Origin: Acidobacteriota bacterium
Lineage (GTDB): Bacteria > Acidobacteriota > Terriglobia > Terriglobales > Acidobacteriaceae
Direction of reading: 5' to 3'
DNA length: 9,006 nt
Assembly: GCA_003224785.1 (NCBI GenBank)
Contig: QHZV01000279.1
Coordinates: 1 to 9,006, forward strand
Shown here: positions 1 to 7,238 of the stretch, piece by piece
How positions within the stretch are numbered: the first letter of the stretch is position 1
How the letters are laid out: each line of letters starts with the position of its first letter
Notes under the pieces: generated by a model
What the model was told of the DNA's origin: nothing
The model's database searches: none
What the model saw: only the letters and a program-made list of their open reading frames with translations
Program-made: the position numbers and the translations under genes

Positions 1-1
1 C

Positions 2-76
2 GCTGTTGTGTTGCTCGAAGAAAAGCCGACCCAGTCGCCTCGCGCCAAGAATACTCGCAAGTCCACTCGACGATAA
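2..76 (+). CDS. C-terminal end of an upstream gene (possibly ZapA)
   Basis: The frame starting at base 2 stays open from the left edge to a TAA at 74-76 and encodes a basic tail, AVVLLEEKPTQSPRAKNTRK followed by STRR. The first residues look like the end of an amphipathic helix, and the rest like a disordered Lys/Arg-rich tail. Only 24 residues are visible, so the family cannot be fixed. A ZapA-type cell-division protein is an inference from two weak points: ZapA proteins end in a long helix, and zapA commonly lies just upstream of the 6S RNA gene, which is the candidate at 211-390. Any other protein with a basic tail would fit equally well. The start lies outside the window. Confidence 0.45.
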   Translation, partial: AVVLLEEKPTQSPRAKNTRKSTRR

Positions 77-169
77 TCAGGCGCTTGCTAACCACGCAGG
101 CGCATGTTCGTCCAATTCCCCAAGTAGTTCGGAACTGAAGTGCAAGAGGAAACGTACTGAAGTTGAGAG

Positions 170-190
170 CGACGGAATGGAGTTCCGTCG
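170..190 (+). terminator. Perfect 8-bp hairpin after the upstream gene
   Basis: CGACGGAA (170-177) and TTCCGTCG (183-190) are exact reverse complements around a 5-base loop, TGGAG. The hairpin lies about 95 bases after the stop at 76 and just before the 6S-like region, so it could end the upstream transcript. No T-run follows (the next bases are TTGCCATCATT), so a classic intrinsic terminator is not proven. It could instead be a processing or protein-binding hairpin. Confidence 0.35.
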
Positions 191-191
191 T

Positions 192-200
192 TGCCATCAT
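192..200 (+). promoter_or_regulatory. Weak extended -10 element for the putative 6S RNA
   Basis: TGCCATCAT fits the TGn-TATAAT extended -10 pattern with 4 of 6 hexamer bases (CATCAT). It would place a transcription start near 207, close to the 5' end suggested by folding (about 211). No good -35 is seen at the usual distance. It resembles the TGCCAAAAT found just before galU. This is a weak call made mainly from position. Confidence 0.25.
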
Positions 201-210
201 TAGCAAAGGG

Positions 211-390
211 TCGAGGGACTGCCTCGCGCAAGGTTTGGCGGCCAGGCGAGGACAATCCCCTGCAGCGGAAGAATGCGCCTTGCGGCGAACTCTTTTGCTT
301 GACCCCGAGGCAGCATTGTAGGCCCTGCGCGGCAAAAAGCAAGACCCTTCCGCAAAGGCCACGCGGCCGCCCTAGCCGCTTTCCGGCGAT
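211..390 (+). ncRNA. ssrS: Candidate 6S RNA (ssrS-like)
   Basis: No convincing coding frame covers this region, but it folds as a long rod with a large internal bubble, the hallmark of 6S RNA, which binds and sequesters housekeeping RNA polymerase. An outer stem pairs GGCGGCC (237-243) with GGCCGCC (365-371). The bubble has 21 bases on the 5' side and 11 on the 3' side. It is closed above by GCGGAAG (265-271) pairing exactly with CTTCCGC (347-353). Further arms are TTTTGCTT (293-300) with AAGCAAGA (337-344, one G-U pair) and GCAG (310-313) with CTGC (325-328). The 5' bubble strand reads CAATCCCCTGCAGC (253-266), close to the CAGUCCCCUGAGC segment of E. coli 6S, which is the template for product RNAs. 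A length near 180 fits the family. The ends are estimates: the basal pairing of 211-233 with 376-390 is weak. A structured 5' leader of the next gene is the main alternative. Confidence 0.5.
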
Positions 391-400
391 CCGGGAAATT

Positions 401-406
401 AGGAGG
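401..406 (+). promoter_or_regulatory. Strong ribosome binding site that fixes a GTG start
   Basis: AGGAGG lies four bases before the GTG at 411. It is a full anti-Shine-Dalgarno match and the best in the window. It supports the GTG start, for which there is no nearby in-frame ATG alternative. Confidence 0.8.
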
Positions 407-410
407 ATTA

Positions 411-809
411 GTGAACGCATTTAATTTGAAGAACGTCGTGCGAGGCGGATTGGTGCCAGCGCTCGTGCTGTTTGCATTAAGCGCTTTCGCGGCCAGCAAG
501 GGCTCGCTGCAGTTGCAACATCCAACGAACGTCGGCGGCAAGGAATTAGGCACCGGCAACTACACCGTGCAGTGGGATGGCACCGGCGATCAGGTTGATC
601 TAAAGGTGTATCAAGGTAAAAAGGAAGTGGCTTCGACTTCGGCTCACGTAGTGAAGATGGACCGGCCCGCAAGCTACGATCAGACAGTTATCTCACGCGG
701 CGACGGCGGCAGCTCGTCGCTCGCAGAGATCAGGTTCCGTGGCAAGAATTTCGCTTTGCGCGTAGCTGGCGAAGGGGGAAGTTCGAGCTCCGGTGCTTCA
801 GCGCAGTAA
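411..809 (+). CDS. Small secreted protein of unknown function
   Basis: The protein has 132 residues, from a GTG start with a perfect AGGAGG at 401-406. The N-terminus is a classic signal peptide: a short n-region with Lys7 and Arg11, a hydrophobic stretch at about residues 14-27 (LVPALVLFALSAFA), and a likely signal peptidase I site after AFA (Ala27). The mature part, about 105 residues, alternates polar and hydrophobic residues in a beta-rich pattern (GNYTVQWDG, VDLKVYQGKKEVAS, LAEIRFRGKNFALRV). It ends in a flexible Gly/Ser tail (GEGGSSSSGASAQ). No catalytic motif, cysteine or lipobox is visible. I recognise it only as the kind of small exported beta-sandwich-like protein common in acidobacteria, and its function is unknown. 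It begins about 20 bases after the 6S-like region and could be read from the same transcript. The large palindrome at 817-906 follows its stop. Confidence 0.8.
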   Translation: MNAFNLKNVVRGGLVPALVLFALSAFAASKGSLQLQHPTNVGGKELGTGNYTVQWDGTGDQVDLKVYQGKKEVASTSAHVVKMDRPASYDQTVISRGDGGSSSLAEIRFRGKNFALRVAGEGGSSSSGASAQ

Positions 810-816
810 AGCGCTG

Positions 817-906
817 TCGGTTGTTGGTTCTTGGTTTTGGCTGATAGCTGTCCGTGAATCTGGGACGGACAGCTATCAGCTCGATAACCAAGTAACCAGC
901 AACCGA
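817..906. repeat. 90-nt imperfect palindrome built on 7-base repeats
   Basis: This fills most of the gap between the small secreted protein gene and mfd. The inner arms 840-855 and 865-880 are exact reverse complements (16 bp) around a 9-base loop. The outer arms 817-836 and 886-906 pair over 20 bp with one G-T pair and one bulged T (893). A small internal loop (837-839 opposite 881-885) separates the two. The left arm is also a run of 7-base units starting at 819, 826, 833, 840 and 847 (GGTTGTT, GGTTCTT, GGTTTTG, GCTGATA, GCTGTCC). The transcript could end or be stabilised here, but no T-run follows, so I call it a structured intergenic repeat rather than an intrinsic terminator. Confidence 0.85.
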
Positions 907-938
907 CCGCTAACGACGAACCGCGGGCAAGACGACGC

Positions 939-947
939 TGTTAGAAT
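939..947 (+). promoter_or_regulatory. Extended -10 promoter element for mfd
   Basis: TGTTAGAAT is a TGn extension followed by TAGAAT, a 5 of 6 match to the -10 consensus. No clear -35 is present, as is common for extended -10 promoters. Transcription would start near 954, only a few bases before the ATG at 957. There is no Shine-Dalgarno sequence before that ATG, so the mRNA may be leaderless or nearly so. Confidence 0.5.
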
Positions 948-956
948 CATCTAGCG

Positions 957-3900
957 ATGGTTCTGTCTTTCGTCCGCGATTTATTTGCGGACGCGGAAAA
1001 ATTACCCGCCTTTTCGCGTGTTGTCTCCCACCTAAAGAACAACGCGGGGCGGATTAGTGTCTCCGGACTCACGTTTTCTGCTAAGGCCCTCCTGATTTCT
1101 CAGCTGCAAAAAACTGGCGGGCGTCCACTGATCGTTGTTGTCCGGAATAATGAGGCTGCCGAGGAGTACATCCCGGTAATTCAAGCCTATTGCGAACTGA
1201 TCGGAGGCGCAGCTTCCGAGAGTATCGTCTCGTTGCCATCGCGCGATGTTCTGCCATTCCAGAATTTGTCTCCGCATCCTGAGATCCAGGAGCAACGGGC
1301 GATTGCCTTGTGGAAGATCGCAACCGGAGAAGCTTCAATCATTGTGGTTCCGGCAGCAGCAAGTGCGTTGCGCCTGAAGTCCGCGGAATACTATTCAGAC
1401 CTGGCGCGGATCTTGCGTCGCGGCGAGAGCTTTGATACCGAGGCTCTTCTAGAACACCTGAACTCGGTCGGCTACAACTCCACGGATATCGTCGAAATGC
1501 CCGGTGAATATGCTTTGCGCGGCGGGATTCTCGACGTTTATTCGCCGGAAGCGGATCGGCCGGTGCGCATCGAATTTTTCGGGGATGAGGTCGAATCCAT
1601 TCGGAAATTCGATCCTTCGAGCCAAAGATCGTCTTCGCCTGCAGACGAAACCGCGCTGCTCCCGCTTGTCGAGACACCAGTGAACGAGCAGCTACTGGGC
1701 GCAATCCACGCTCGCCTTTCCGGTAAGCGGCTGGGCGGTTCGGAAGAAATTGTGGAGCAGGTAGTTCGCGCGGCAGGCGTAACAGTTTTTCCGGGTTGGG
1801 AATTCTATGCAGCCGTGGCGGGCACAACAGGAACACTGCTTGAGCTGATGCCGAATGCCATCGTGCTGCAAGATGAACCGGACCTGCTCAAGGCAGAGTT
1901 CGATCAATTCTGGGACCGAGTGGAGCAATCGCACGAGCGCAGCGGAGTTGGGAACCTGGTCCGGCCTGAAGAGCTGTACACACCACCCAACGAGTGGTGG
2001 AGCAAATTCCAGACCGCCCCGGGAGCAGACATCGAGCACCTTGGCCTGACTCGCGCGGGCATTGATCCAGTCGAGTTCCACACCCAGCCAAGTCCGCGAT
2101 TTCACGGTTCTATCCCCGCGATGCTGGAGGAAGTAAAGAAGCACCTCGCGGAAAATCGCCGCGTGCTGGTTGTCACCCCGAATATTGGCGAAATGGAACG
2201 ACTAGCCGACTTCTTCACCGAATACGGAGTCTCGTACCGGCTTGGCAGCCGAACGCGCGGCGGCGAAAGTTACGCCGACGAGACCGCATATTTCGCCGGC
2301 GAGGTGATCACCGCCACTCTGGTTAAAGCTTACATCCCGGACGGCACGGTCCTGCCCGACGCTGGTCTAGCCATATTCGGCACGCGAGATCTTTTCGACG
2401 AATCCGATTCCGTGGTTTCGCGTCCGCAGCGGCAAAGGTCGAAGACATCGGCTTTCCTCTCCGATTTCCGCGATCTACAAGTTGGAGACTATGTCGTACA
2501 CGTCGAGCACGGCATTGGCCAGTACCAAGGGCTGAAGGAAATCAATCAGGGGAACGGCGACGCCGAGTTCATGCTGCTCGAATACGCCGAGGGCGCAAAG
2601 CTCTATGTTCCTCTGACCCGCCTCGATCTCGTCCAGAAATACCGCTCGGCTGAGGGCGCCAAGCCAACCCTGAATTACTTGGGAACTGCAGCCTGGGCCA
2701 AAACCAAGGCGCGTGTCCGCAAGGCCATGAAGGACATGACTGAGGAGTTGCTCAAGCTTTATGCGCAGCGCAAGACGGCGCAGGGCCACAGCTTTCCCGC
2801 TGACAACGAATGGATGCGCGAATTCGAAGATGCATTCGAGTACAGCGAGACCGATGATCAAGCGCTCGCAATCTCTGATGTCAAACGCGACATGGAATCC
2901 ACGCTGCCGATGGACCGATTGCTGTGCGGCGACGTCGGCTACGGCAAGACAGAAGTCGCCATGCGCGCGGCTTTCAAAGCAATCAGTGATAACAAGCAAG
3001 TCGCAGCACTGGCGCCGACCACAGTGCTTGCGTTCCAGCACTACGAAACTTTCAAGCAGCGCTTTGCCGCCTTTCCCGTCAACATCGAAATGATCAGCCG
3101 CTTTCGCACCGCCAAGCAACAAAAAGAAATTCTGCAGAAAGTGGAAGCCGGCAAGGTTGACATTCTGATCGGCACCCATCGGCTGCTTTCAAAAGACGTA
3201 AAGTTCGCTGACCTCGGACTGCTGGTCGTGGATGAAGAGCAGCGCTTTGGCGTGCGCCATAAAGAACGGCTGAAGCAAATGCGGAAAGAAGTGGACGTGC
3301 TGACCATGTCGGCGACACCAATTCCGCGCACACTGCACATGTCTATGGTCGGACTGCGCGACATGAGCATCATTGAAACTCCGCCCAAAGATCGTATTGC
3401 GATTCAGACGGTAGTTGCGAGCTGGGATGAAAAACTGATTCGATCTTCGATTGAACAAGAACTAGATCGTGGCGGACAAGTCTACTTCGTCCACAACCGC
3501 GTGGATACGATCTGGGAGATTGCCGCCAAACTGCAAGAGCTTGTGCCGCGAGCGCGCATTATCGTCGGACACGGCCAGATGGCCGAAGGCCAGCTTGAAA
3601 AAGTGATGTTCAAGTTTATGCATCATGAAGCGGACATCCTGGTCGCGACGACCATTATTGAGAACGGCCTCGATATCCCGCTCTGTAACACCATCCTGAT
3701 TAATCGCGCCGACCGCTTGGGACTCTCCGAACTCTACCAATTGCGTGGCCGCGTTGGACGGTCGAATCGTCGGGCGTATGCGTATCTGTTGCTTCCGGCG
3801 AACATTGAACTGACGCCAATCGCGCGCAGACGTTTGGCAGCATTAAAGGAATTCTCAGATCTCGGCGCGGGCTTCAAAATTGCTGCTTTAGACCTGGAGC

Positions 3901-4484
3901 TTCGCGGTGCCGGCAATCTGTTGGGAGGAGAGCAAAGCGGACACATCGAGGCGATAGGCTTCGATCTCTATACGCAGATGCTGGAACAGGCTGTCCGCGA
4001 AATGAAAGGCGAAGCCGAGCCACAGCCGCAAACGCAGCTGAATTTAGGCCTCAATATCCGCATACCAGCGGGATATGTTCCAGAAGAAAACCAACGGCTG
4101 CGCCTGTATAAGCGAATCGCGGGGGTTGAAACCGAAAAGCAACTGACGGATGTGGAAGCCGAGCTTCGTGACCGCTACGGCGATCCACCCGTCCCCGTGC
4201 AGCAGCTCTTGCAATACGCTGCGTTGCGTCTGCGAGCCTTAGAAGCAGGCGTGACTGGGATTGAACGGAAACGTGACCTCATCAGTGTAAAGTTCCGCCA
4301 GGATGCGCCCATTGACGCATCCAGGCTGGCGACATTCGTTTCATCCCAGCGGGGAGCACAGTTCTTTCCCGATGGGACGTTAAAATTTGCCGCCCGCGAC
4401 CTGGGTCCTCGGCTGCTGCTCGATCAATTGCAGGGTCTGCTGGAAAATTTATTTGAGCCTAAAAGCTCGCCTTCTGTCGCCTGA
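957..4484 (+). CDS. mfd: Transcription-repair coupling factor Mfd
   Basis: Mfd is a cytoplasmic ATP-driven DNA translocase. It pushes RNA polymerase stalled at lesions off the DNA and recruits UvrA for nucleotide excision repair. At 1175 residues it is full length for the family. An N-terminal UvrB-like module (about 1-330) contains [14 protein letters not shown] (182-195). Its old P-loop is degenerate (SGLTFSAKA, 36-44), as in other Mfd proteins, where this module does not hydrolyse ATP. A CarD-like RNA polymerase interaction domain starts near 505 ([18 protein letters not shown]). The translocase motor has Walker A GDVGYGKT (658-665), DEEQ (759-762), SATPIP (785-790) and motif [10 protein letters not shown] (928-935). 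The TRG motif includes [14 protein letters not shown] (about 982-995), and the C-terminal regulatory domain follows (about 1030-1150). The ATG at 957 matches the family N-terminus (LSFVRDL). It lacks a Shine-Dalgarno sequence but has an extended -10 just upstream. No frameshift or missing motor residue is seen. Confidence 0.98.
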   Translation: MVLSFVRDLFADAEKLPAFSRVVSHLKNNAGRISVSGLTFSAKALLISQLQKTGGRPLIVVVRNNEAAEEYIPVIQAYCELIGGAASESIVSLPSRDVLPFQNLSPHPEIQEQRAIALWKIATGEASIIVVPAAASALRLKSAEYYSDLARILRRGESFDTEALLEHLNSVGYNSTDIVEMPGEYALRGGILDVYSPEADRPVRIEFFGDEVESIRKFDPSSQRSSSPADETALLPLVETPVNEQLLGAIHARLSGKRLGGSEEIVEQVVRAAGVTVFPGWEFYAAVAGTTGTLLELMPNAIVLQDEPDLLKAEFDQFWDRVEQSHERSGVGNLVRPEELYTPPNEWWSKFQTAPGADIEHLGLTRAGIDPVEFHTQPSPRFHGSIPAMLEEVKKHLAENRRVLVVTPNIGEMERLADFFTEYGVSYRLGSRTRGGESYADETAYFAGEVITATLVKAYIPDGTVLPDAGLAIFGTRDLFDESDSVVSRPQRQRSKTSAFLSDFRDLQVGDYVVHVEHGIGQYQGLKEINQGNGDAEFMLLEYAEGAKLYVPLTRLDLVQKYRSAEGAKPTLNYLGTAAWAKTKARVRKAMKDMTEELLKLYAQRKTAQGHSFPADNEWMREFEDAFEYSETDDQALAISDVKRDMESTLPMDRLLCGDVGYGKTEVAMRAAFKAISDNKQVAALAPTTVLAFQHYETFKQRFAAFPVNIEMISRFRTAKQQKEILQKVEAGKVDILIGTHRLLSKDVKFADLGLLVVDEEQRFGVRHKERLKQMRKEVDVLTMSATPIPRTLHMSMVGLRDMSIIETPPKDRIAIQTVVASWDEKLIRSSIEQELDRGGQVYFVHNRVDTIWEIAAKLQELVPRARIIVGHGQMAEGQLEKVMFKFMHHEADILVATTIIENGLDIPLCNTILINRADRLGLSELYQLRGRVGRSNRRAYAYLLLPANIELTPIARRRLAALKEFSDLGAGFKIAALDLELRGAGNLLGGEQSGHIEAIGFDLYTQMLEQAVREMKGEAEPQPQTQLNLGLNIRIPAGYVPEENQRLRLYKRIAGVETEKQLTDVEAELRDRYGDPPVPVQQLLQYAALRLRALEAGVTGIERKRDLISVKFRQDAPIDASRLATFVSSQRGAQFFPDGTLKFAARDLGPRLLLDQLQGLLENLFEPKSSPSVA

Positions 4485-4485
4485 G

Positions 4486-4519
4486 ACGTCTTTCAGACGT
4501 TGGGGAGACCCTTGTCTCC
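4486..4519 (+). terminator. Two small tandem hairpins after mfd
   Basis: Directly after the mfd stop, ACGTCT (4486-4491) pairs with AGACGT (4495-4500) across a 3-base loop. GGAGAC (4504-4509) pairs with GTCTCC (4514-4519) across a 4-base loop. Both stems are perfect 6-mers. Neither is followed by a T-run, so termination is possible but unproven. The second hairpin overlaps the -35 element of the next gene. Confidence 0.35.
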
Positions 4520-4539
4520 ATGCTGTGATACCGTAAAAT
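4512..4539 (+). promoter_or_regulatory. Sigma-70-type promoter for the DUF885 gene
   Basis: TTGTCT (4512-4517, 4 of 6 to TTGACA) and TAAAAT (4534-4539, 5 of 6 to TATAAT) are separated by 16 bases. Transcription would start near 4546, giving a very short leader before the ATG at 4552. The -35 lies inside the second hairpin after mfd, so folding or protein binding there could affect initiation. Confidence 0.5.
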
Positions 4540-4551
4540 CCCGGAGTTCGA

Positions 4552-6258
4552 ATGCGAACAAGTCTTGCGATCATGATCTCGGCATTGCTTCTCATTTCAG
4601 GACCGAATGCACGTCCTGCTGACTCGGCCGTTGCAAACTTCAATGCACTTACGGACAAATTTTTAGATTTCTTTTTTCCGTTGCACCCCAGTTTTGCCAC
4701 TTCCGTCGGTTTTCACCAATTCGATACGAAACTCGAGGACTTAACGGCTGCCGGCCAGGAGGAACTGGCACGCGGGCTCAAGGAGTATCTGGCGAAATTC
4801 GAAGCCGTGGATCGCGCCAAGTTGCCTCAGGATACCGCGGCAGATCTCGACTGGATGATAGCCGCGATTCGTGGCGAGTTACTCGAGATCGAAGATATTC
4901 AGCAGTGGAGAAAGGACCCCGAAGTCACCAACAGTATTTTTCTGATAATGAAGCGGAATTTTGCGCCGCCGGAAGATCGCCTGCGCTCGGTAATTGCGCG
5001 GGAGAGCCAGATTCCTAACGCACTCGAAGCAGCCCGGCAGAACCTGCAGAACCCGCCGAAGATTTACGTGGAGATTGCCCTCGAACAACTTCCCGATGAA
5101 ACCGATTTTTATCGCAAAGATGTGCCGGACGCTTTTTCGGCGGTCAAAGATCCGAAGCTGCTCGCTGAGTTTAAAGCCTCGAACCAGGCAGTGATTGAGG
5201 CATTCGAGAGCTTCCAGAAATACCTGAAAGATTCAGTTCTGCCCAATGCGAAGGGAGATTTTCGCCTCGGCGCGGAAAACTATCGCAAGAAATTGCTTTA
5301 TGACGAGATGGTGGACATTCCCTTGGACCGCCTGCTCGAGATTGGATATGCCGACCTTCATCGCAATCAGCAAGCAATGAAAGATGTGGCGGCAAAAATT
5401 GATCCCAATCGTTCGGTGCAGGAAGTGCTCGCCGAGATTCAGAAGAAGCATCCCGCGCCCGATCACCTGATGCAGTCTTTTCGCGATACTTTTAAAGGGC
5501 TAACGACTTTCATAGCCGAAAAAAAAATCATCACGATTCCCGCGGGTCCGCCGCCAATATTGGAAGATACGCCTCCATTTATGCGGGCGACCACCAGCGC
5601 CTCCATGGACACACCTGGCGCTTATGAGACCAAAACGCGCGAAGCCTTCTTTAATGTCACTGAGCCTGATCCCAAGTGGCCAGCCGATCGCACCGAGCAA
5701 TGGATGGAATCGTTCAATAACAGCATGATTCCGGGGACGGCGATTCACGAAGTCTATCCGGGGCACTACGTCCAGTTTTTGTGGATTAACCAATTGCACA
5801 TCAAGGTCCGAAAGCTGTTTTTCTGCGGAAGTAATGCGGAAGGCTGGGCCCACTACTCCGAGCAGATGATGCTAGATGAAGGTTATGGCAATGGCGATCC
5901 CGTGTTGCGCATGGGGCAGTTGGAAGACGCGCTGCTGCGCAACGCCCGTTTCATCGTCGGCATACAAATGCACACCGGCAATATGACCCTGGACCAGGCA
6001 AAAGACTTCTTCATCAAGGAGGGCTACCAGCTTCCACCGGTTGCGGATGTCGAAACCAAGCGTGGGACTTCCGATCCAACCTATTTGGTTTATACGCTCG
6101 GCAAGCTGCAGATTCTCAAGTTGCGCGAGGACTATCGCAAAATGCGGGGGAAAGATTTCATCCTGCTGGATTTTCACGATAAATTCATGCAGCAGGGTGG
6201 CGTTCCGTTAAAAATTGTGCGAAAAGCAATGTTGGGAGACGATAGCCCGACGCTCTGA
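4552..6258 (+). CDS. DUF885 family protein, putative secreted zinc hydrolase/peptidase
   Basis: The protein has 568 residues, from an ATG with GGAG (4543-4546) five bases upstream. The N-terminus is a signal peptide, with Arg2 then a hydrophobic stretch (LAIMISALLLISG, about 5-17), so the protein is probably exported to the periplasm or beyond. The C-terminal half carries the DUF885 hallmark: GTAIHEVYPGHYVQ, with H399, E400 and H405 as likely metal ligands and catalytic base. EGWAHYSE (430-437) follows, and its glutamates could supply the third ligand. This arrangement resembles gluzincin-type metallopeptidases, and DUF885 members are usually annotated as putative peptidases. The real substrate is unknown. 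The N-terminal part (about 30-300) is mainly helical with charged repeats and has no recognisable enzyme motif. All key residues are present and the length is typical. It has its own promoter and stops 43 bases before galU, with no functional link evident. Confidence 0.9.
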   Translation: MRTSLAIMISALLLISGPNARPADSAVANFNALTDKFLDFFFPLHPSFATSVGFHQFDTKLEDLTAAGQEELARGLKEYLAKFEAVDRAKLPQDTAADLDWMIAAIRGELLEIEDIQQWRKDPEVTNSIFLIMKRNFAPPEDRLRSVIARESQIPNALEAARQNLQNPPKIYVEIALEQLPDETDFYRKDVPDAFSAVKDPKLLAEFKASNQAVIEAFESFQKYLKDSVLPNAKGDFRLGAENYRKKLLYDEMVDIPLDRLLEIGYADLHRNQQAMKDVAAKIDPNRSVQEVLAEIQKKHPAPDHLMQSFRDTFKGLTTFIAEKKIITIPAGPPPILEDTPPFMRATTSASMDTPGAYETKTREAFFNVTEPDPKWPADRTEQWMESFNNSMIPGTAIHEVYPGHYVQFLWINQLHIKVRKLFFCGSNAEGWAHYSEQMMLDEGYGNGDPVLRMGQLEDALLRNARFIVGIQMHTGNMTLDQAKDFFIKEGYQLPPVADVETKRGTSDPTYLVYTLGKLQILKLREDYRKMRGKDFILLDFHDKFMQQGGVPLKIVRKAMLGDDSPTL

Positions 6259-6288
6259 CCAGAATCTGCATCGAAAGCAATTCAGTTT

Positions 6289-6297
6289 TGCCAAAAT
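6289..6297 (+). promoter_or_regulatory. Extended -10-like element immediately before galU
   Basis: TGCCAAAAT is a TGn extension plus CAAAAT (4 of 6 to TATAAT). The predicted start of transcription is near 6304, on top of the two consecutive ATG codons at 6302 and 6305. No Shine-Dalgarno sequence precedes either ATG. This suggests a leaderless galU mRNA starting at the ATG at 6305, or read-through from the DUF885 gene with weak initiation. Confidence 0.4.
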
Positions 6298-6301
6298 AGC
6301 T

Positions 6302-7183
6302 ATGATGAAAGTCTGCAAGGCGGTGTTTCCAGCTGCGGGACTGGGCACGCGATTCCTTCCCGCTACCAAGGCTCAGCCCAAGGAAATGCTCCCGCTGGTG
6401 GATAAACCCATCATTCAATATGGCGTCGAGGAGGCGCTGGCCGCCGGCTGCAACCAGATCATCATGGTCACCGGCCGCGGCAAGACTGCGATTGAAGACC
6501 ATTTCGACCACAGCTACGAATTGGAACGCATTCTGGAGGAGAAGGGAAAGAAAGACCTTCTCAAAGTGGTGCGGCAAATTTCTGACATGATTCACGTCGC
6601 GTACGTGCGTCAGAAAGAAGCCTTGGGATTGGGACATGCAGTGTTGACGGCGCGCGAACTGGTAGGCAACGAACCATTCGCCGTGTTGCTCGCCGATGAC
6701 GTGATTGACGCAGAAGAGCCGGTACTGAAGCAGATGATGCGCGTCTTCGAGGAAAAGCAGTGCTCGGTCATCGCGACGCAAATCGTCGAAGGCCCCGCGA
6801 TTTCGGCTTACGGAGTGATTGACGCAAAAGCTGCCGACAGCAATGGTCGGCTCTATCAAGTGCACAACATGGTGGAAAAGCCGGCGTTGAAAGATGCGCC
6901 ATCGAATCTGGCGATTATTGGGCGCTACATATTGACCCCTGCAGTTTTCGACGTGCTGACGGAAATCCAGGCAGGCGCTGGCGGTGAATTGCAACTGACC
7001 GACGCGCTGAAGTTATTGTTGAGAAAAGAAAAAATGTATGCCTACGTTTATGAAGGCAAGCGTCATGACACGGGCGACAAGCTTGGCTTCCTTAAAGCGA
7101 CGGTGGAGTTTGCGCTTAAGCGGGAGGAAACTGGACTAACTGCTGCTGGACGGGCGAGACGTCCGTCCACCTCAACTCAATAA
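6302..7183 (+). CDS. galU: UTP-glucose-1-phosphate uridylyltransferase GalU
   Basis: GalU makes UDP-glucose from UTP and glucose-1-phosphate in the cytoplasm, the donor for lipopolysaccharide, capsule, trehalose and galactose metabolism. At 293 residues it has typical bacterial GalU length. The nucleotide-binding signature FPAAGLGTRFLPATKAQPKE lies at 9-28. LADDVID (130-136) carries the metal-binding aspartate region, VEKP is at 191-194, GAGGELQLTDAL at 225-236 matches the sugar-binding loop, and EGKRHDTGDKLG at 251-262 is the usual C-terminal motif. The same frame is open back to an ATG at 6215, but that would overlap the DUF885 gene by 44 bases and add residues absent from the family. The start is therefore 6302 or, one codon later, 6305 (MKVCKAVFPAAG). 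There is no Shine-Dalgarno sequence. The gene converges on purE with a 55-base gap. Confidence 0.96.
   Translation: MMKVCKAVFPAAGLGTRFLPATKAQPKEMLPLVDKPIIQYGVEEALAAGCNQIIMVTGRGKTAIEDHFDHSYELERILEEKGKKDLLKVVRQISDMIHVAYVRQKEALGLGHAVLTARELVGNEPFAVLLADDVIDAEEPVLKQMMRVFEEKQCSVIATQIVEGPAISAYGVIDAKAADSNGRLYQVHNMVEKPALKDAPSNLAIIGRYILTPAVFDVLTEIQAGAGGELQLTDALKLLLRKEKMYAYVYEGKRHDTGDKLGFLKATVEFALKREETGLTAAGRARRPSTSTQ
7147..7169. other. Hairpin at the end of galU in the convergent junction
   Basis: TGGACGG (7147-7153) and CCGTCCA (7163-7169) form a perfect 7-bp stem with a 9-base loop within the last codons of galU. The gap 7184-7238 has no other strong hairpin. ACGTCCGT (7159-7166) can alternatively pair with ACGGACGT (7213-7220). 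One of these could help terminate converging transcripts, but no T-run is present on either strand. Confidence 0.3.
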
Positions 7184-7238
7184 TCTGGCTTCAGAATATG
7201 AATTTGGGTGGCACGGACGTTCTGTCGCTCATGCATTC

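Noticed and set aside
200..559. Open frames on both strands through the 77-410 gap (for example 191-424 + and 200-559 -).
   Set aside because: Low-complexity Arg/Pro/Cys-rich translations without a ribosome binding site. They disagree with the clear frame at 411-809 and with the folded RNA-like structure.
2475..3179. A 234-codon open frame on the - strand inside mfd.
   Set aside because: It lies antisense to the RNA polymerase-binding and motor domains of mfd, whose motifs are intact, and its content is typical of an antisense shadow.
6215..6301. An upstream ATG start for galU at 6215.
   Set aside because: It would overlap the DUF885 gene by 44 bases and add about 29 residues before the conserved KAVFPAAGLGTR start of the family.
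6185..6994. A 269-codon open frame on the - strand across the DUF885 gene end and galU.
   Set aside because: It spans two well-supported genes in antisense and has no family resemblance, so it is a shadow frame.
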